Source of the DNA: an uncultured Bacilli bacterium | Lineage (GTDB): Bacteria; Bacillota_I; Bacilli_A; RF39; UBA660 | NCBI GenBank assembly: GCA_944359725.1 | Contig: CALVSY010000012.1 | Location: 1-40,288 of the forward strand | Reading direction: 5' to 3' | Length of the DNA stretch: 40,288 nucleotides | Part shown: piece by piece, positions 31,964 through 40,027 of the stretch | Layout: every line of letters begins with the position of its first letter | How positions within the stretch are numbered: position 1 is the first letter of the stretch | Notes under the pieces: generated by a model | Told to the model about the DNA's origin: nothing | The model's input: the letters and a program-made list of their open reading frames with translations, nothing else | Databases searched by the model: none | Made by a program: the position numbers and the translations under genes

Positions 31964-32737
31964 TTATGATTTAAAAATGCTATAAATACGGGCAAGCACG
32001 CTTTGAATTATTGGTGCCCGATAAGTACTTTTAGGATTTTCATCAAGTACTGCTCTTACGATGTTAGTTACGATTGAATCTAATTTTTTTACCTCAAAAA
32101 ACCTTAAGAAAGAATGTTCTAAATCATATAATTCATCTTCTATGTCATTAAAATACTTACCAGAATTATACTTACTATCAACTAAAACCTGATTAAATCC
32201 GGTATGGTATAAACCTGGTTCTATTAATACTACCTTTACGTTAGTCCCCATTAAAAATAGCTCTTTTTGTAAAGATTTTACCATGCTTGAAATACTTGCT
32301 TTAGTAGCAGAATAAACACCTCCAAAAGGTATTGGAACTACTGACGCAAGTGATGACATAACAATTATTCTACCACTATCTTTTTCTACCATTTGCCTTA
32401 AAACTCTTTTAATTAATGCAAAATTAGAAAAAACATTTACCTCAAAGTTATCTTTAATCTTTTTTTCATCTAACTCAATTATACTACCGCCGACTGCTTT
32501 TGCAGCGTTGCTTATTAAAACATCAACGTTTAGACTTAAAACCTTTTTTACGTCATCTTCTTTTGTCACATCGACTTTTAATACGTTTATGTTTTTATAA
32601 TCAAAAACCTTTTCTTTTATGTTTAACACTTCTTTATTTGTGTGACAAGTAAGGTATACATCAAAGCCTATTTCTGCAAGTGTTAGAGCCGTTAAATATC
32701 CTATTCCTCCCGCTGCTCCCGTTATTAATACTTTCAT
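31964..32737 (-). CDS. Short-chain dehydrogenase/reductase
   Basis: 257 residues. The cofactor motif ITGAAGGIGYLTA, DVLISNAAKAVGG, the catalytic MSSLAS and YSATKASISS make a complete classical SDR. The C-terminal region is longer than a minimal SDR and ends in a hydrophobic/basic tail (RAPIIQSVLARIYSIFKS), as in SDRs acting on lipids or sterol-like substrates. Its ribosome site GGTGAT lies inside the hairpin at 32744-32763. It follows murC directly. The YmfI reductase of the EF-P pathway is also an SDR, but nothing specific ties this gene to it. Confidence 0.85.
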   Translation of the reverse strand: MKVLITGAAGGIGYLTALTLAEIGFDVYLTCHTNKEVLNIKEKVFDYKNINVLKVDVTKEDDVKKVLSLNVDVLISNAAKAVGGSIIELDEKKIKDNFEVNVFSNFALIKRVLRQMVEKDSGRIIVMSSLASVVPIPFGGVYSATKASISSMVKSLQKELFLMGTNVKVVLIEPGLYHTGFNQVLVDSKYNSGKYFNDIEDELYDLEHSFLRFFEVKKLDSIVTNIVRAVLDENPKSTYRAPIIQSVLARIYSIFKS

Positions 32738-32743
32738 AAAAAA

Positions 32744-32763
32744 ATCACCATTATTATGGTGAT
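32744..32763 (-). terminator. Hairpin between murC and SDR, terminator containing the next ribosome site
   Basis: ATCACCAT (32744-32751) pairs with ATGGTGAT (32756-32763) around four bases. Seven T follow on the minus strand and then the SDR ATG at 32737. The GGTGAT ribosome site of the SDR gene lies in the downstream arm of the hairpin. Confidence 0.6.
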
Positions 32764-32767
32764 CATT

Positions 32768-34081
32768 TTAATTATTTTTATTCTTAAGTAACTCTTCAAA
32801 CTTATTTTCTATTTCATATATGTTAGTGCAACTCATAAAACAAATTGCAGCGTTTTTATGTTTTAATAACTTATCTACTGTGCCAATTGATATTTTTTCG
32901 GCATTAGGAATTTCTTTTATTATTTCATCACTAGAAACCCCTGGATAATCTTCCTTCTTTTCCCTATCACAGTGAATATCCATAACGTACGCTTTATCAG
33001 CTTCACTTAATGCACTTATAAAATCACTCATTAAAGCCTCAGTCCTAGAATAAGTGTTTGGTAAAAATACTGCAACTATTTCTTTATCAGGATACTTTTG
33101 TCTTGCTGATTCAATGGTTACTTTTATTTCGGTTGGATGATGTGCATAATCATCAATTGTTACAACATCACCAAACACTTTTTCTTTAAACCTTCTTTTA
33201 GCATTACTAAAAGTTTCTAAAAGATTGTGTATATCTTCTTTTTTAACACCCTCTAAATTACAAATCGTAATGCATGCTAAAGCGTTTAACACCATGTGAT
33301 CTCCAAATACTGGAATGTCAAAGTGTCCATATAATTTTTTATCCATGTAAACGTCAAATGAGCTTCCACTTTTACTTAAAACAACGTTTTTAGCAACCAC
33401 ATCATTATTATCATTAAAACCATAATAAATAACTTTATTATTAAGATTCATTTTTCTTACGTTTAAATCATCACCACAAGCAACCGTTATATTAGCCTTG
33501 TTAGCAAACACATTAAACGTATCAATTATTTCATTTATATCCTTATAACACTCAGTATGTTCAAGTTCTATGTTTGTTACAACCGCATAGTAAGGCTTGT
33601 ATGATAAAAAGTGTCTGTTATACTCACATGATTCTAATACAAATAACTCGTTTTCTTTTTTAGCAAAACCAGTTCCATCCCCTATAAAATAGTTACATCC
33701 TTTAGTACTAGATAAAACGTGGGATAACATGGTAGAAGTTGTTGTTTTACCATGAGTGCCAGATACACCAATCGTTTTAAACGCACTACTTAACTTACCT
33801 AATAATTCATTATAAGCAATTATTTTAAGTCCCAAGTTCTTTACTCTTTTAATCTCAGGATGATCTTCGCTAAACGCTTTAGAGTAAGTAACTAATGTAT
33901 CTTTATCTATTTCATGATCGTTATCATAGTATATTTTTATACCTCTTTTATCAAGCCCTTCTTGAGTAAATTTATACGATTTATAATCATCATAACCAGA
34001 AACACTATTTCCTAAATCATAAAGTATTTCCGCTAAAGTTGCCATTCCTGATCCTTTTATTCCTATACAATAATACTTCAT
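32768..34081 (-). CDS. murC: UDP-N-acetylmuramate--L-alanine ligase
   Basis: 437 residues. It adds L-Ala to UDP-MurNAc, the first amino acid of the peptidoglycan stem, in the cytoplasm. The N-terminal GIKGSGMATLAEIL matches the UDP-MurNAc-binding domain. The ATP loop is GVSGTHGKTTTSTML, followed by the Glu/His motifs LEHTECY and the C-terminal VDDYAHHPTEIK (IDDYAHHP). ATG 34081 aligns with other MurC starts and has GAGGTGG 6 nt upstream; GTG 34090 does not. A TG-extended TATAAT lies about 20 bp further. Presence of MurC shows the organism makes peptidoglycan. Confidence 0.95.
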   Translation of the reverse strand: MKYYCIGIKGSGMATLAEILYDLGNSVSGYDDYKSYKFTQEGLDKRGIKIYYDNDHEIDKDTLVTYSKAFSEDHPEIKRVKNLGLKIIAYNELLGKLSSAFKTIGVSGTHGKTTTSTMLSHVLSSTKGCNYFIGDGTGFAKKENELFVLESCEYNRHFLSYKPYYAVVTNIELEHTECYKDINEIIDTFNVFANKANITVACGDDLNVRKMNLNNKVIYYGFNDNNDVVAKNVVLSKSGSSFDVYMDKKLYGHFDIPVFGDHMVLNALACITICNLEGVKKEDIHNLLETFSNAKRRFKEKVFGDVVTIDDYAHHPTEIKVTIESARQKYPDKEIVAVFLPNTYSRTEALMSDFISALSEADKAYVMDIHCDREKKEDYPGVSSDEIIKEIPNAEKISIGTVDKLLKHKNAAICFMSCTNIYEIENKFEELLKNKNN

Positions 34082-34150
34082 AAGTTCCACCTCAATATAA
34101 TTATATCACTATTTTAATAAAACTTTATAGAAAAAAACAAATAAATATGT

Positions 34151-34156
34151 TATAAT
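34151..34156 (+). promoter_or_regulatory. -10 box of tRNA-Leu
   Basis: TATAAT 12 bp before the tRNA. No good -35 is seen at the expected spacing. Confidence 0.5.
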
Positions 34157-34168
34157 CTTTTTGTTGAT

Positions 34169-34255
34169 GCCGGTATGGCGGAATTGGTAGACGCGCTGGA
34201 CTCAAAATCCAGTGGTAGCAATACCGTGTCGGTTCAAGCCCGACTACCGGTACCA
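34169..34255 (+). tRNA. tRNA-Leu (CAA)
   Basis: 87 nt with encoded CCA. Class II tRNA: acceptor GCCGGTA/TACCGGT, D arm GGCGGAATTGGTAGACGC, and anticodon arm CTGGA-CTCAAAA-TCCAG with anticodon CAA (reads TTG). It has a long variable arm and the T loop GGTTCAAGCCC. The G1-U72 closing pair also occurs in tRNA-Met of this window. Confidence 0.95.
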
Positions 34256-34265
34256 AATAGATAAT

Positions 34266-34298
34266 AAACTCAGGAAAGTTACACAGTCCTGAGTTTTT
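34266..34298 (+). terminator. Terminator of tRNA-Leu
   Basis: AAACTCAGGA (34266-34275) pairs with TCCTGAGTTT (34287-34296), then T-run. Confidence 0.85.
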
Positions 34299-34317
34299 AA
34301 ATTATTATTTTATAATT

Positions 34318-34463
34318 ATAAAATCTGCGCTCTTAAAGAACACAGACTCTTTTTTTGAGTATTAGGCAGGTCTCCCAGTTCCTGCTTGTATTCTTTCGGA
34401 TAAACCTACTTAGGCTCGTTACCAAGCGTGGTGCAAGAAGAAAATTTACACCCTCTAATACCC
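34318..34463 (-). ncRNA. Structured non-coding RNA, about 146 nt (possibly raiA-class)
   Basis: The minus strand has an extended -10 (TGC-TATAAT, box at 34475-34470) and a start near G34463. The RNA closes on itself: GGGTATTAG (34463-34455) pairs with CTAATACTC (34365-34357). Inside are GGTGTAA/TTGCACC, GCTTG-GTAA-CGAGC, CCTA/TAGG and GCAGG...CCTGC stems, plus an unpaired CCGAAAG. A terminator hairpin (34324-34346) with TTTT ends it. No reading frame of note is present. The nested-hairpin shape and the pieces GTAGGTTTATCCGAAAG and ACTGGGAGACCTGC remind me of the raiA RNA class, but I cannot confirm this from memory. 6S, SRP and RNase P RNA signatures are not seen. Confidence 0.6.
34324..34346. 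terminator. Terminator of the structured RNA
   Basis: An 11-bp near-perfect stem with G-U pairs. T-tracts lie on both sides (TTTT on the minus strand, seven T on the plus strand at 34350-34356), so it may also back up the tRNA-Leu terminator. Confidence 0.6.
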
Positions 34464-34677
34464 ATTACTATTATAGCAGTTAGCTAAACACATATTCATA
34501 CATTATGCTATATCAAATTTTTTGAACTTACAATATATATAACTGTAAATTCGTTAATTATAATAACATTATAAAATTGCATTGTCAATGTTCATAATAT
34601 TAAAATATAATATACTCATAATTAAATCTTTATGTTTAAAATCATACATGTTATAATAAAACCAAGGAATGATTGTT

Positions 34678-35583
34678 ATGAATTTATATGTTGTACTATT
34701 TGATGTGAATAGAAACATCGCTTTATTTAAAAGCAAGAATGACTATAACTTACCATGTTGCAAGACCGTAAATGGTAAGAATAATGAACTTACACTTTGT
34801 GAATATTTAAAAAAAGAATTTGGTCTTAATGCTATGGAAGAAGATTTTAAATTAGAAGTAAAGGAAGATAAAAACTTGTATTATTATTGTTATAACCCAT
34901 ACTTTATAAAAGAGTTTAAACATAACCTTAATAAAATAACATGGATAAAAGAAGATGTTTTAAAAGACGTCTTAACTAATTTAAACACTACTAACTCTAA
35001 TAAATTAATAGAAGTATTAACCAAAATATTAAAATCTAATTTTTCATTTTCAAAAACTGAAAGAAAATATTTAATAAATAAGATAAAAGACGCTAAAGAA
35101 AGTAATGATGCCTTAACGTATAATTATTACCTTGACACCATAAAAAGTAAACTTCTTAATAAAAATAATCAAAGTGAAATTGACAAACGATATCAAGAAC
35201 AATTAAGAACACTACAAGAACAAGAAACACAAATAAAAGAAGAAAATAATGAAAAAACAAAATATGAATGTTATTTAGAAGAATTAAAAAGCACCGATTT
35301 GATATATTTAACAGAAAAAGAAGCAAAACTAATTGGAAAATATGATGAGTGGGACAAAATAATGACTAAAGCTTTTGAATTACAACACTTTATCCCTAGT
35401 AATCCAAACGGTGATAATATGTTTCTTTTTGATGCAGAAATTAAATTACAGGAAAAAGATGATATTACCCCTAACGTTTTATTTGAGCTTGCATCAAAAT
35501 ATAAAAACCGACCATATGAAGAAGTTAAAGAAAATTTACAAGAATTATTGAATAATAAGAAAAAAGAAAGTTCAAAAAAATAA
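34678..35583 (+). CDS. Degenerate Nudix-like domain with coiled-coil extension
   Basis: About 301 residues. The first 110 look like a Nudix fold (NLYVVLFDVNRNIALFKSKN, then NGKNNELTLCEYLKKEFGL where the Nudix box should be). Only one Glu and the final Gly of REUxEExGU are retained, so hydrolysis is doubtful. Residues about 120-210 are highly charged and helical, with a coiled-coil segment (RYQEQLRTLQEQETQIKEE). The C-terminal part (FIPSNPNGDNMFLFDAEIKL) is unrecognised. ATG 34678 is preferred over 34669 because AAGGA would be too close to the latter. TATAAT at 34652-34657 is the -10. Confidence 0.5.
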   Translation: MNLYVVLFDVNRNIALFKSKNDYNLPCCKTVNGKNNELTLCEYLKKEFGLNAMEEDFKLEVKEDKNLYYYCYNPYFIKEFKHNLNKITWIKEDVLKDVLTNLNTTNSNKLIEVLTKILKSNFSFSKTERKYLINKIKDAKESNDALTYNYYLDTIKSKLLNKNNQSEIDKRYQEQLRTLQEQETQIKEENNEKTKYECYLEELKSTDLIYLTEKEAKLIGKYDEWDKIMTKAFELQHFIPSNPNGDNMFLFDAEIKLQEKDDITPNVLFELASKYKNRPYEEVKENLQELLNNKKKESSKK

Positions 35584-35605
35584 GTACTAGATAACACTAG
35601 TACTT
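35582..35605. terminator. Bidirectional terminator
   Basis: AAGTACTAG (35582-35590), 6-nt loop, CTAGTACTT (35597-35605). The minus strand has a T-run from the adjoining A tract, and the plus strand is T-rich. It lies between convergent genes. Confidence 0.75.
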
Positions 35606-35610
35606 ATTTC

Positions 35611-36402
35611 TTACTTCTTTTTTTCTATTTTCTTAACTATATCTTCTATCTTTTCACTAGTTAACGCTTTTCCTTCAAAGCTCTTTAACACCTCAACTGG
35701 TAAAGCAAAAATAATGGTATTAGATTGATCAGAAGAAATATCACTTAACGTAGATAAAGTCCTTAAATGCATAGCACCAGGGGTTGATGCCATAAGAGAT
35801 GCTGCTTTAGCTAGGTTTTGTGATGCTTCAACCTCACCTTCAGCTTTAGTTATAACTGCTTCTTTTTCTCTTTCTGCTTCTGCAACACGTGCAATTACTC
35901 TTTTCATCTCTTCTGGTAACGCAATATCCTTTAACTCTACGTTTTCAACTTCTATTCCCCAAGGATCCGTTGCTTTATCAATTATCTTACATATCTCACC
36001 AGATATTTTTTCTCTTTCACTTAAAAGTTCATCAAGTGATACCGAACCAACCGCATTACGCATTGTCGTTTGTGCAAGCTGTCCTACCGCATAGTAGAAA
36101 TTCTCAACTTCTAATACTGCTTTTGAAGCATCAAACACCTTATAATATATAACCGCATTAATTCTAACTGATACGTTATCCTTTGTTATTGCATCTTGTT
36201 CTGGAACATCTACTGCTTTAGTTCTTATATCAACCTTTCGATAACCTTGAAGAATTGGTAAAACTATGTTCCATCCTGGATTCATTATTTTAGTAAACTT
36301 ACCAAAGGTAAACTTTACTCCTCTTTCATATTGATCAATTTGCTTAATTGAAGCTAGTATTATTACTACTAATATAATTAATAAAATTATTATAAAATTC
36401 AT
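35611..36402 (-). CDS. SPFH/Band 7 protein, slipin (stomatin-like)
   Basis: 263 residues. An N-terminal membrane helix (FIIILLIILVVIILASI) is followed directly by the SPFH domain (QYERGVKFTFGKFTKIMNPGWNIVLP, ISITKDNVSV-type strand), and then a helix rich in Ala and Glu (VIARVAEAEREKEAVITKAEGE) that drives ring assembly. The C-terminus is basic. Slipins organise membrane microdomains and usually pair with an NfeD protease-like partner, which is not adjacent here. It begins 31 bp after scpB and may be read from the same message. Confidence 0.9.
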   Translation of the reverse strand: MNFIIILLIILVVIILASIKQIDQYERGVKFTFGKFTKIMNPGWNIVLPILQGYRKVDIRTKAVDVPEQDAITKDNVSVRINAVIYYKVFDASKAVLEVENFYYAVGQLAQTTMRNAVGSVSLDELLSEREKISGEICKIIDKATDPWGIEVENVELKDIALPEEMKRVIARVAEAEREKEAVITKAEGEVEASQNLAKAASLMASTPGAMHLRTLSTLSDISSDQSNTIIFALPVEVLKSFEGKALTSEKIEDIVKKIEKKK

Positions 36403-36433
36403 TATTCATCATCCTTTCTTAATATAATATTTA

Positions 36434-36994
36434 TTACTGTTCTTTATATTTAGAAGTAAATAAATCAGTTTCTTCTGTACTTACATCACCTACTTCAAAA
36501 TCTATTTTAGGAAGTTCATCTTTACTTGATAAATTAAAGTAATCCAAAAACTTACTTGTTGTTTTATAAAGCATTGGTTTACCTGGTAAATTACTTTTAC
36601 CTGCTGGATCAATAAGACCTTTGAAAAGTAATTTCCTTACCATATCCCTTGATGACACACCTCTTATTTCATCTATTTGCCCTACCGTAATAGGTTCATT
36701 ATACGCAATAATTGCAAGCACTTCTAATGCCGCTTGTGATAAACTACTTGATATTACACTATTTACTAAAGCCTCATAATACTTTTTGTGTTCTTCTTTA
36801 GTAGTAAGCTTATATTTATCACCTAAATAAACAAGCTTTAATCCCCTTTTTTCATCTTCTAGTGTTTTTTTATACTCATCAATTAATTTTAATGCATCTT
36901 CTTTTTCTAGCTCGAGTATTTTTTCTATTTCGCTTAAAGAAATACCATCTTCCCCAGTTATGAATAGTAATCCCTCAAGTACTCCCATTTTCAT
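36434..36994 (-). CDS. scpB: Segregation and condensation protein B
   Basis: 186 residues. Two winged helices: an N-terminal one (GVLEGLLFITGEDGISLSEI) and a central one with the conserved LEVLAIIAYNEPIT, IDEIRGVSS, followed by GLIDPAGKSNLPGKPMLYKTT. ScpB dimers bind ScpA and the SMC heads to form bacterial condensin. ATG 36994 begins just after the scpA stop and has GAGGGTG at 6 nt, within the end of scpA. GTG 37003 is an alternative that would overlap. Confidence 0.93.
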   Translation of the reverse strand: MKMGVLEGLLFITGEDGISLSEIEKILELEKEDALKLIDEYKKTLEDEKRGLKLVYLGDKYKLTTKEEHKKYYEALVNSVISSSLSQAALEVLAIIAYNEPITVGQIDEIRGVSSRDMVRKLLFKGLIDPAGKSNLPGKPMLYKTTSKFLDYFNLSSKDELPKIDFEVGDVSTEETDLFTSKYKEQ

Positions 36995-36995
36995 T

Positions 36996-37721
36996 TTATA
37001 CACCCTCTTTTAAAGCTACCTTTATCGTGTTAAAGTTTTTATCTTGTATTAACGTAATCTCGTTTTTCTTAACCATCTCTAAAATAGATAGAAAACTTAC
37101 GATAATCTCTTCTTTTGTTTCTACATCAAATAATTCGTTAAAATTAACTTCCTTTTTTAGATTTAAAATACGTCTTATTTTATTTACTTTTTCAGTTACT
37201 GATAGTTCCTTTTTCGTTATTTTTGTTTCTAGTGGTATTTCCTTTTCTTTTCTTTTTAAAAGTTCATTTACCGCATTTATTAAATCATTAAGTGATACAT
37301 CTTCTTTATTTTCCTCATCAGTTGCATAATAATTTAAATTAGATGGTTCCTTTGTAAAAAATTGCTTTCTTGTATTTTCTAATTCTTTAAATTCGCTTGT
37401 TACTTCTTTATATTTTTTATAATTAAGAAGTCTTTGAATAAGTAATTCCTTTGGATCTTCCTCATAATCGTCATCTTCTTTATTTACATCTTTTTTAGGA
37501 AGAAGCATTTTAGATTTTATTTCTAATAATTCCGATGCCATCACCAAATACTCACTAGCAATAGATAAGTTAAGATCTTTCATGGCTTTTATGTAATCTA
37601 GGTATTGTTTTGTAATTTCCTCTATCTTAATATCATATATATCAATATCATTTTCCTTAATTAGGTGTAAAAGCAAATCAAGCGGGCCTTCGAATTCATT
37701 AATCATTACCTTATAATGCAT
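36996..37721 (-). CDS. scpA: Segregation and condensation protein A
   Basis: 241 residues. The kleisin start FEGPLDLLLHLIKENDIDIYDI is diagnostic. It is followed by ITKQYLDYI, ASEYLVMASELLEIKSKMLLP and a C-terminal winged helix that binds the SMC head. It bridges SMC with ScpB in chromosome compaction. AAGGAAG precedes the ATG at 7 nt. It overlaps the end of an unknown gene upstream by 11 bp. The smc gene itself is not in the window. Confidence 0.95.
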   Translation of the reverse strand: MHYKVMINEFEGPLDLLLHLIKENDIDIYDIKIEEITKQYLDYIKAMKDLNLSIASEYLVMASELLEIKSKMLLPKKDVNKEDDDYEEDPKELLIQRLLNYKKYKEVTSEFKELENTRKQFFTKEPSNLNYYATDEENKEDVSLNDLINAVNELLKRKEKEIPLETKITKKELSVTEKVNKIRRILNLKKEVNFNELFDVETKEEIIVSFLSILEMVKKNEITLIQDKNFNTIKVALKEGV

Positions 37722-38139
37722 TTTTTTTACTTCCTTTATTTACATTCTTTTCTATCTCTTTTAATATGCTCATAGCACTTGGTGTAAACTCTGATAAATT
37801 AGAACTAATAAGTTCATTAAAAGCATCAATTACATAATCAGCATATTCCAAGTTATCATCAGTATAAAAAGCATTTTGGGTAGATCCTTTTTCATCATCT
37901 AAAAGATAAAGCGATTTTACATCTCCATTAATTAAATCAAGTCCGTAAATTTCCTCATGATTAATAGGATCATTTTCATTAATATTTGAAACAATAATTC
38001 TTTTTGGAAAATTACCCAAATCAGGAGCATAACAATATGATATCTCATACTTTCTATTTTTTATTATTTGTCTTTCAACTAAAAGTTTAAAATTTTCCTT
38101 ATTAATGTTTTCAATTACCACATAATCACCTAATTTCAC
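37711..38139 (-). CDS. Unrecognised protein upstream of scpA
   Basis: 142 residues, acidic, soluble, with no known motif. KLGDYVVIENINKENFKLLVE suggests a small N-terminal beta domain, and the C-terminal third is helical. The start is GTG at 38139, with a stop codon directly upstream in frame. A minus-strand TATAAT (38150-38145) ends 5 nt before it, so transcription would begin at the start codon and the message may be leaderless. The stop overlaps scpA by 11 bp, which makes it first gene of the scp unit. A role with condensin is possible but unsupported. Confidence 0.6.
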   Translation of the reverse strand: MKLGDYVVIENINKENFKLLVERQIIKNRKYEISYCYAPDLGNFPKRIIVSNINENDPINHEEIYGLDLINGDVKSLYLLDDEKGSTQNAFYTDDNLEYADYVIDAFNELISSNLSEFTPSAMSILKEIEKNVNKGSKKNAL

Positions 38140-38182
38140 TTACAATTATAACATAATTCGACATTATTTTAAACAAGTATGA

Positions 38183-38188
38183 TATAAT
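38183..38188 (+). promoter_or_regulatory. -10 box of the RNHCP gene
   Basis: TATAAT placing the transcript start near 38195, about 11 nt before the TTG start at 38206. The minus-strand box for the scp unit lies only 33 bp away. Confidence 0.55.
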
Positions 38189-38205
38189 TGGTTATGGTGA
38201 TTACT

Positions 38206-38508
38206 TTGAAAAAATTTAACATGTTAGACGAGACATTTACTTGTGAAAACTGCGGAAAAAAAGTTAATAAATTAAATTACTCAGCAAGAGATCATTGCCC
38301 TTATTGCTTGTATTCTAAACACGTTGATATTAATCCAGGTGATAGACAAAACTCCTGCAAAGGTCTTTTAAAACCAATTGATATAGAAAAGTTTAAAAAC
38401 ACTTATAAAATAATTTATAAGTGCCAAAAATGTGGAGAAATTCATAAAAACATCATGGCAAACGATGATGATATGAACAAAATAATTGAAGTATCAAAAA
38501 AAGCTTAG
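38206..38508 (+). CDS. RNHCP-domain zinc-ribbon-like protein
   Basis: About 100 residues. CENCG...RDHCPYCLYSKHVD is the RNHCP motif (R-N-H-C-P in the family, Asp for Asn here). A second Cys pair is in YKCQKCGEIHKN, so a two-part zinc site is likely. Family function is unknown; relatives are thought to bind nucleic acid. TTG 38206 is chosen because GGTGAT lies just upstream and the -10 box at 38183-38188 excludes the earlier in-frame starts (38188, 38194). Confidence 0.75.
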   Translation: MKKFNMLDETFTCENCGKKVNKLNYSARDHCPYCLYSKHVDINPGDRQNSCKGLLKPIDIEKFKNTYKIIYKCQKCGEIHKNIMANDDDMNKIIEVSKKA

Positions 38509-38532
38509 AACTAAAATTTTCTAGGCTTTTTT
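38496..38532. terminator. Bidirectional terminator
   Basis: AAAAAAGC-T-TAGAA pairs with TTCTA-G-GCTTTTTT. A- and T-runs lie on either side, between the convergent genes ending at 38508 and 38511. Confidence 0.75.
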
Positions 38533-38783
38533 ATAAAACTAACACTGGCAGTGAAATCATCACCATTTTCAGAATAATTTTCATAAATTCTGCAATCTAC
38601 TCTTTTTTCAACTTCTTCTCTTAAATTATACATTCTTGATAACAAATCACAATCGTTTACTTTACCTTCTGCTCCAACAACCGATAAAGCATTGTTCCTA
38701 AGTGATTCTTCAAGTAGACAATTTAATTTTGGATCATTAATGTCAAATAGAAAACCAGTTGTTTTACTTTGATCTGAATTCAT
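38511..38783 (-). CDS. Small unrecognised protein
   Basis: 90 residues, acidic with a basic end (SFIKKPRKF), no signal or membrane segment. The pattern FDINDPKLNCLLEESLRNNALS followed by LREEVEKRVDCRIYENYSENGDDF suggests a helix-strand mix. AAAGGG stands 8 nt before the ATG. It is monocistronic between rmuC and the RNHCP gene. Confidence 0.6.
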   Translation of the reverse strand: MNSDQSKTTGFLFDINDPKLNCLLEESLRNNALSVVGAEGKVNDCDLLSRMYNLREEVEKRVDCRIYENYSENGDDFTASVSFIKKPRKF

Positions 38784-38872
38784 TTATATTACCCTTTCTA
38801 TCTATATTTTTACTACATAAACCTTCGTTTATTATATACTGCTTTTTAAACGGGGTAATATTAATATTACTA

Positions 38873-39961
38873 CTATTTTATACTATTGTCAATACTTTCC
38901 GTATTATTTAATTCTTTAGTATCAACGTTATTAATAGCTTCAAATCTTTTTGCTATTTTATCAGTTGTAATATGAATATCATTAGCATCACGACTTACCG
39001 CTTCTATACTACGAGACAATTTATCCCATCTTTCTTTATACCTTCTAAAATCAACCGCTAATTTATTTAATTCCTCATGAATAATAGATGTATACTTATC
39101 TTTTTCAATATTTTTAATAACAAGTTCTATGGTTGTTAATGTACTCATTAAGGTCGTTGGAGATGCTATCCAAACTCTTTTTTTATAAGCATACTCTATT
39201 ATATCTGGATGATATGCGTTAAGTTCCGCAAATATTGCCTCAGCTGGTAAAAACATTATTGCTTGATCACTTGTTACACCTTTTATAATGTACTTACTTG
39301 CAATTGCATCAATGTGCTTTTTAACATCTTGTTTAAATTGTTTTTCAGCATCTTTCCTTTCAATTATCGGAGTTTTTTTATCAATCATTAGCCTATAATT
39401 ATCAAGTGGAAACTTTGAATCAATTGCAATTGTACCTAATGGCTCTGGTGCAAACAAAACCGAATCTGCAATAACTCCAGTCGGAAACATATATTGCATT
39501 TTGTATATCTTATCATTATTTTCTCCAAACACGCTAACTAAAATATGTTTTAAGTTTACCTCTCCATATATACCCCTTGTTTTTTTGTCAGTTAATATTG
39601 ACTCTAGTGATACTATATCAGTAGATAAACTATCTATTTTCTTTTGAGCCTCATCTATTTTAGATAATCTCTCCAAAACAGATGTAAAAGTTTTATTAGT
39701 TTTTTCAAAATTTACATCTAATCTTTCATTAACATGATCATTTATTAAGTTAAGTTTTCTTTCTATTCTATCGTTTAACTTTTCAAAATCATTATTTAAA
39801 TTATTACTAACACCTGATTTAAACTCACCAAGTTCCTTTATCATACTGGTTTCTAATTTACCTAATCTTTCTGTTATATTACTTTCATTAATGTTTTTTG
39901 TTATAGAAAATATTACTAATATCACTATTAAAACAAGTAATCCTATTATTATGTACTCCAT
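38873..39961 (-). CDS. rmuC: DNA recombination protein RmuC
   Basis: 362 residues. An N-terminal membrane helix (YIIIGLLVLIVILVIFSI) is followed by a long coiled coil (about residues 30-125). The RmuC domain follows, with GIYGEVNLKHILVSVFG, DSVLFAPEPLGTIAIDSKFPLDNY and FLPAEAIFAELNAYHPDI. The family limits inversions at short repeats and has a PD-(D/E)XK-like nuclease fold, in which IDSKFP may supply the active-site Asp and Lys. GGAGG lies about 8 nt before the ATG. Loss of RmuC raises inverted-repeat rearrangement in E. coli. Confidence 0.93.
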   Translation of the reverse strand: MEYIIIGLLVLIVILVIFSITKNINESNITERLGKLETSMIKELGEFKSGVSNNLNNDFEKLNDRIERKLNLINDHVNERLDVNFEKTNKTFTSVLERLSKIDEAQKKIDSLSTDIVSLESILTDKKTRGIYGEVNLKHILVSVFGENNDKIYKMQYMFPTGVIADSVLFAPEPLGTIAIDSKFPLDNYRLMIDKKTPIIERKDAEKQFKQDVKKHIDAIASKYIIKGVTSDQAIMFLPAEAIFAELNAYHPDIIEYAYKKRVWIASPTTLMSTLTTIELVIKNIEKDKYTSIIHEELNKLAVDFRRYKERWDKLSRSIEAVSRDANDIHITTDKIAKRFEAINNVDTKELNNTESIDNSIK

Positions 39962-40027
39962 TTTTTATTCCTCCATACTATATAATTATACAGCATAATT
40001 TGGATAAATAAAAATTTTTTAGTTATA

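Noticed and set aside
31964..32737. SDR as the missing YmfI reductase of the EF-P pathway
   Set aside because: No family-specific motif links it to YmfI, and it lies about 26 kb from the M16 pair beside murC.
34318..34463. Structured RNA as 6S, SRP or RNase P RNA, or a T-box
   Set aside because: The GGAA-type SRP loop, the 6S central bubble layout and the RNase P core are not seen, and no aminoacyl-related gene lies downstream on that strand.
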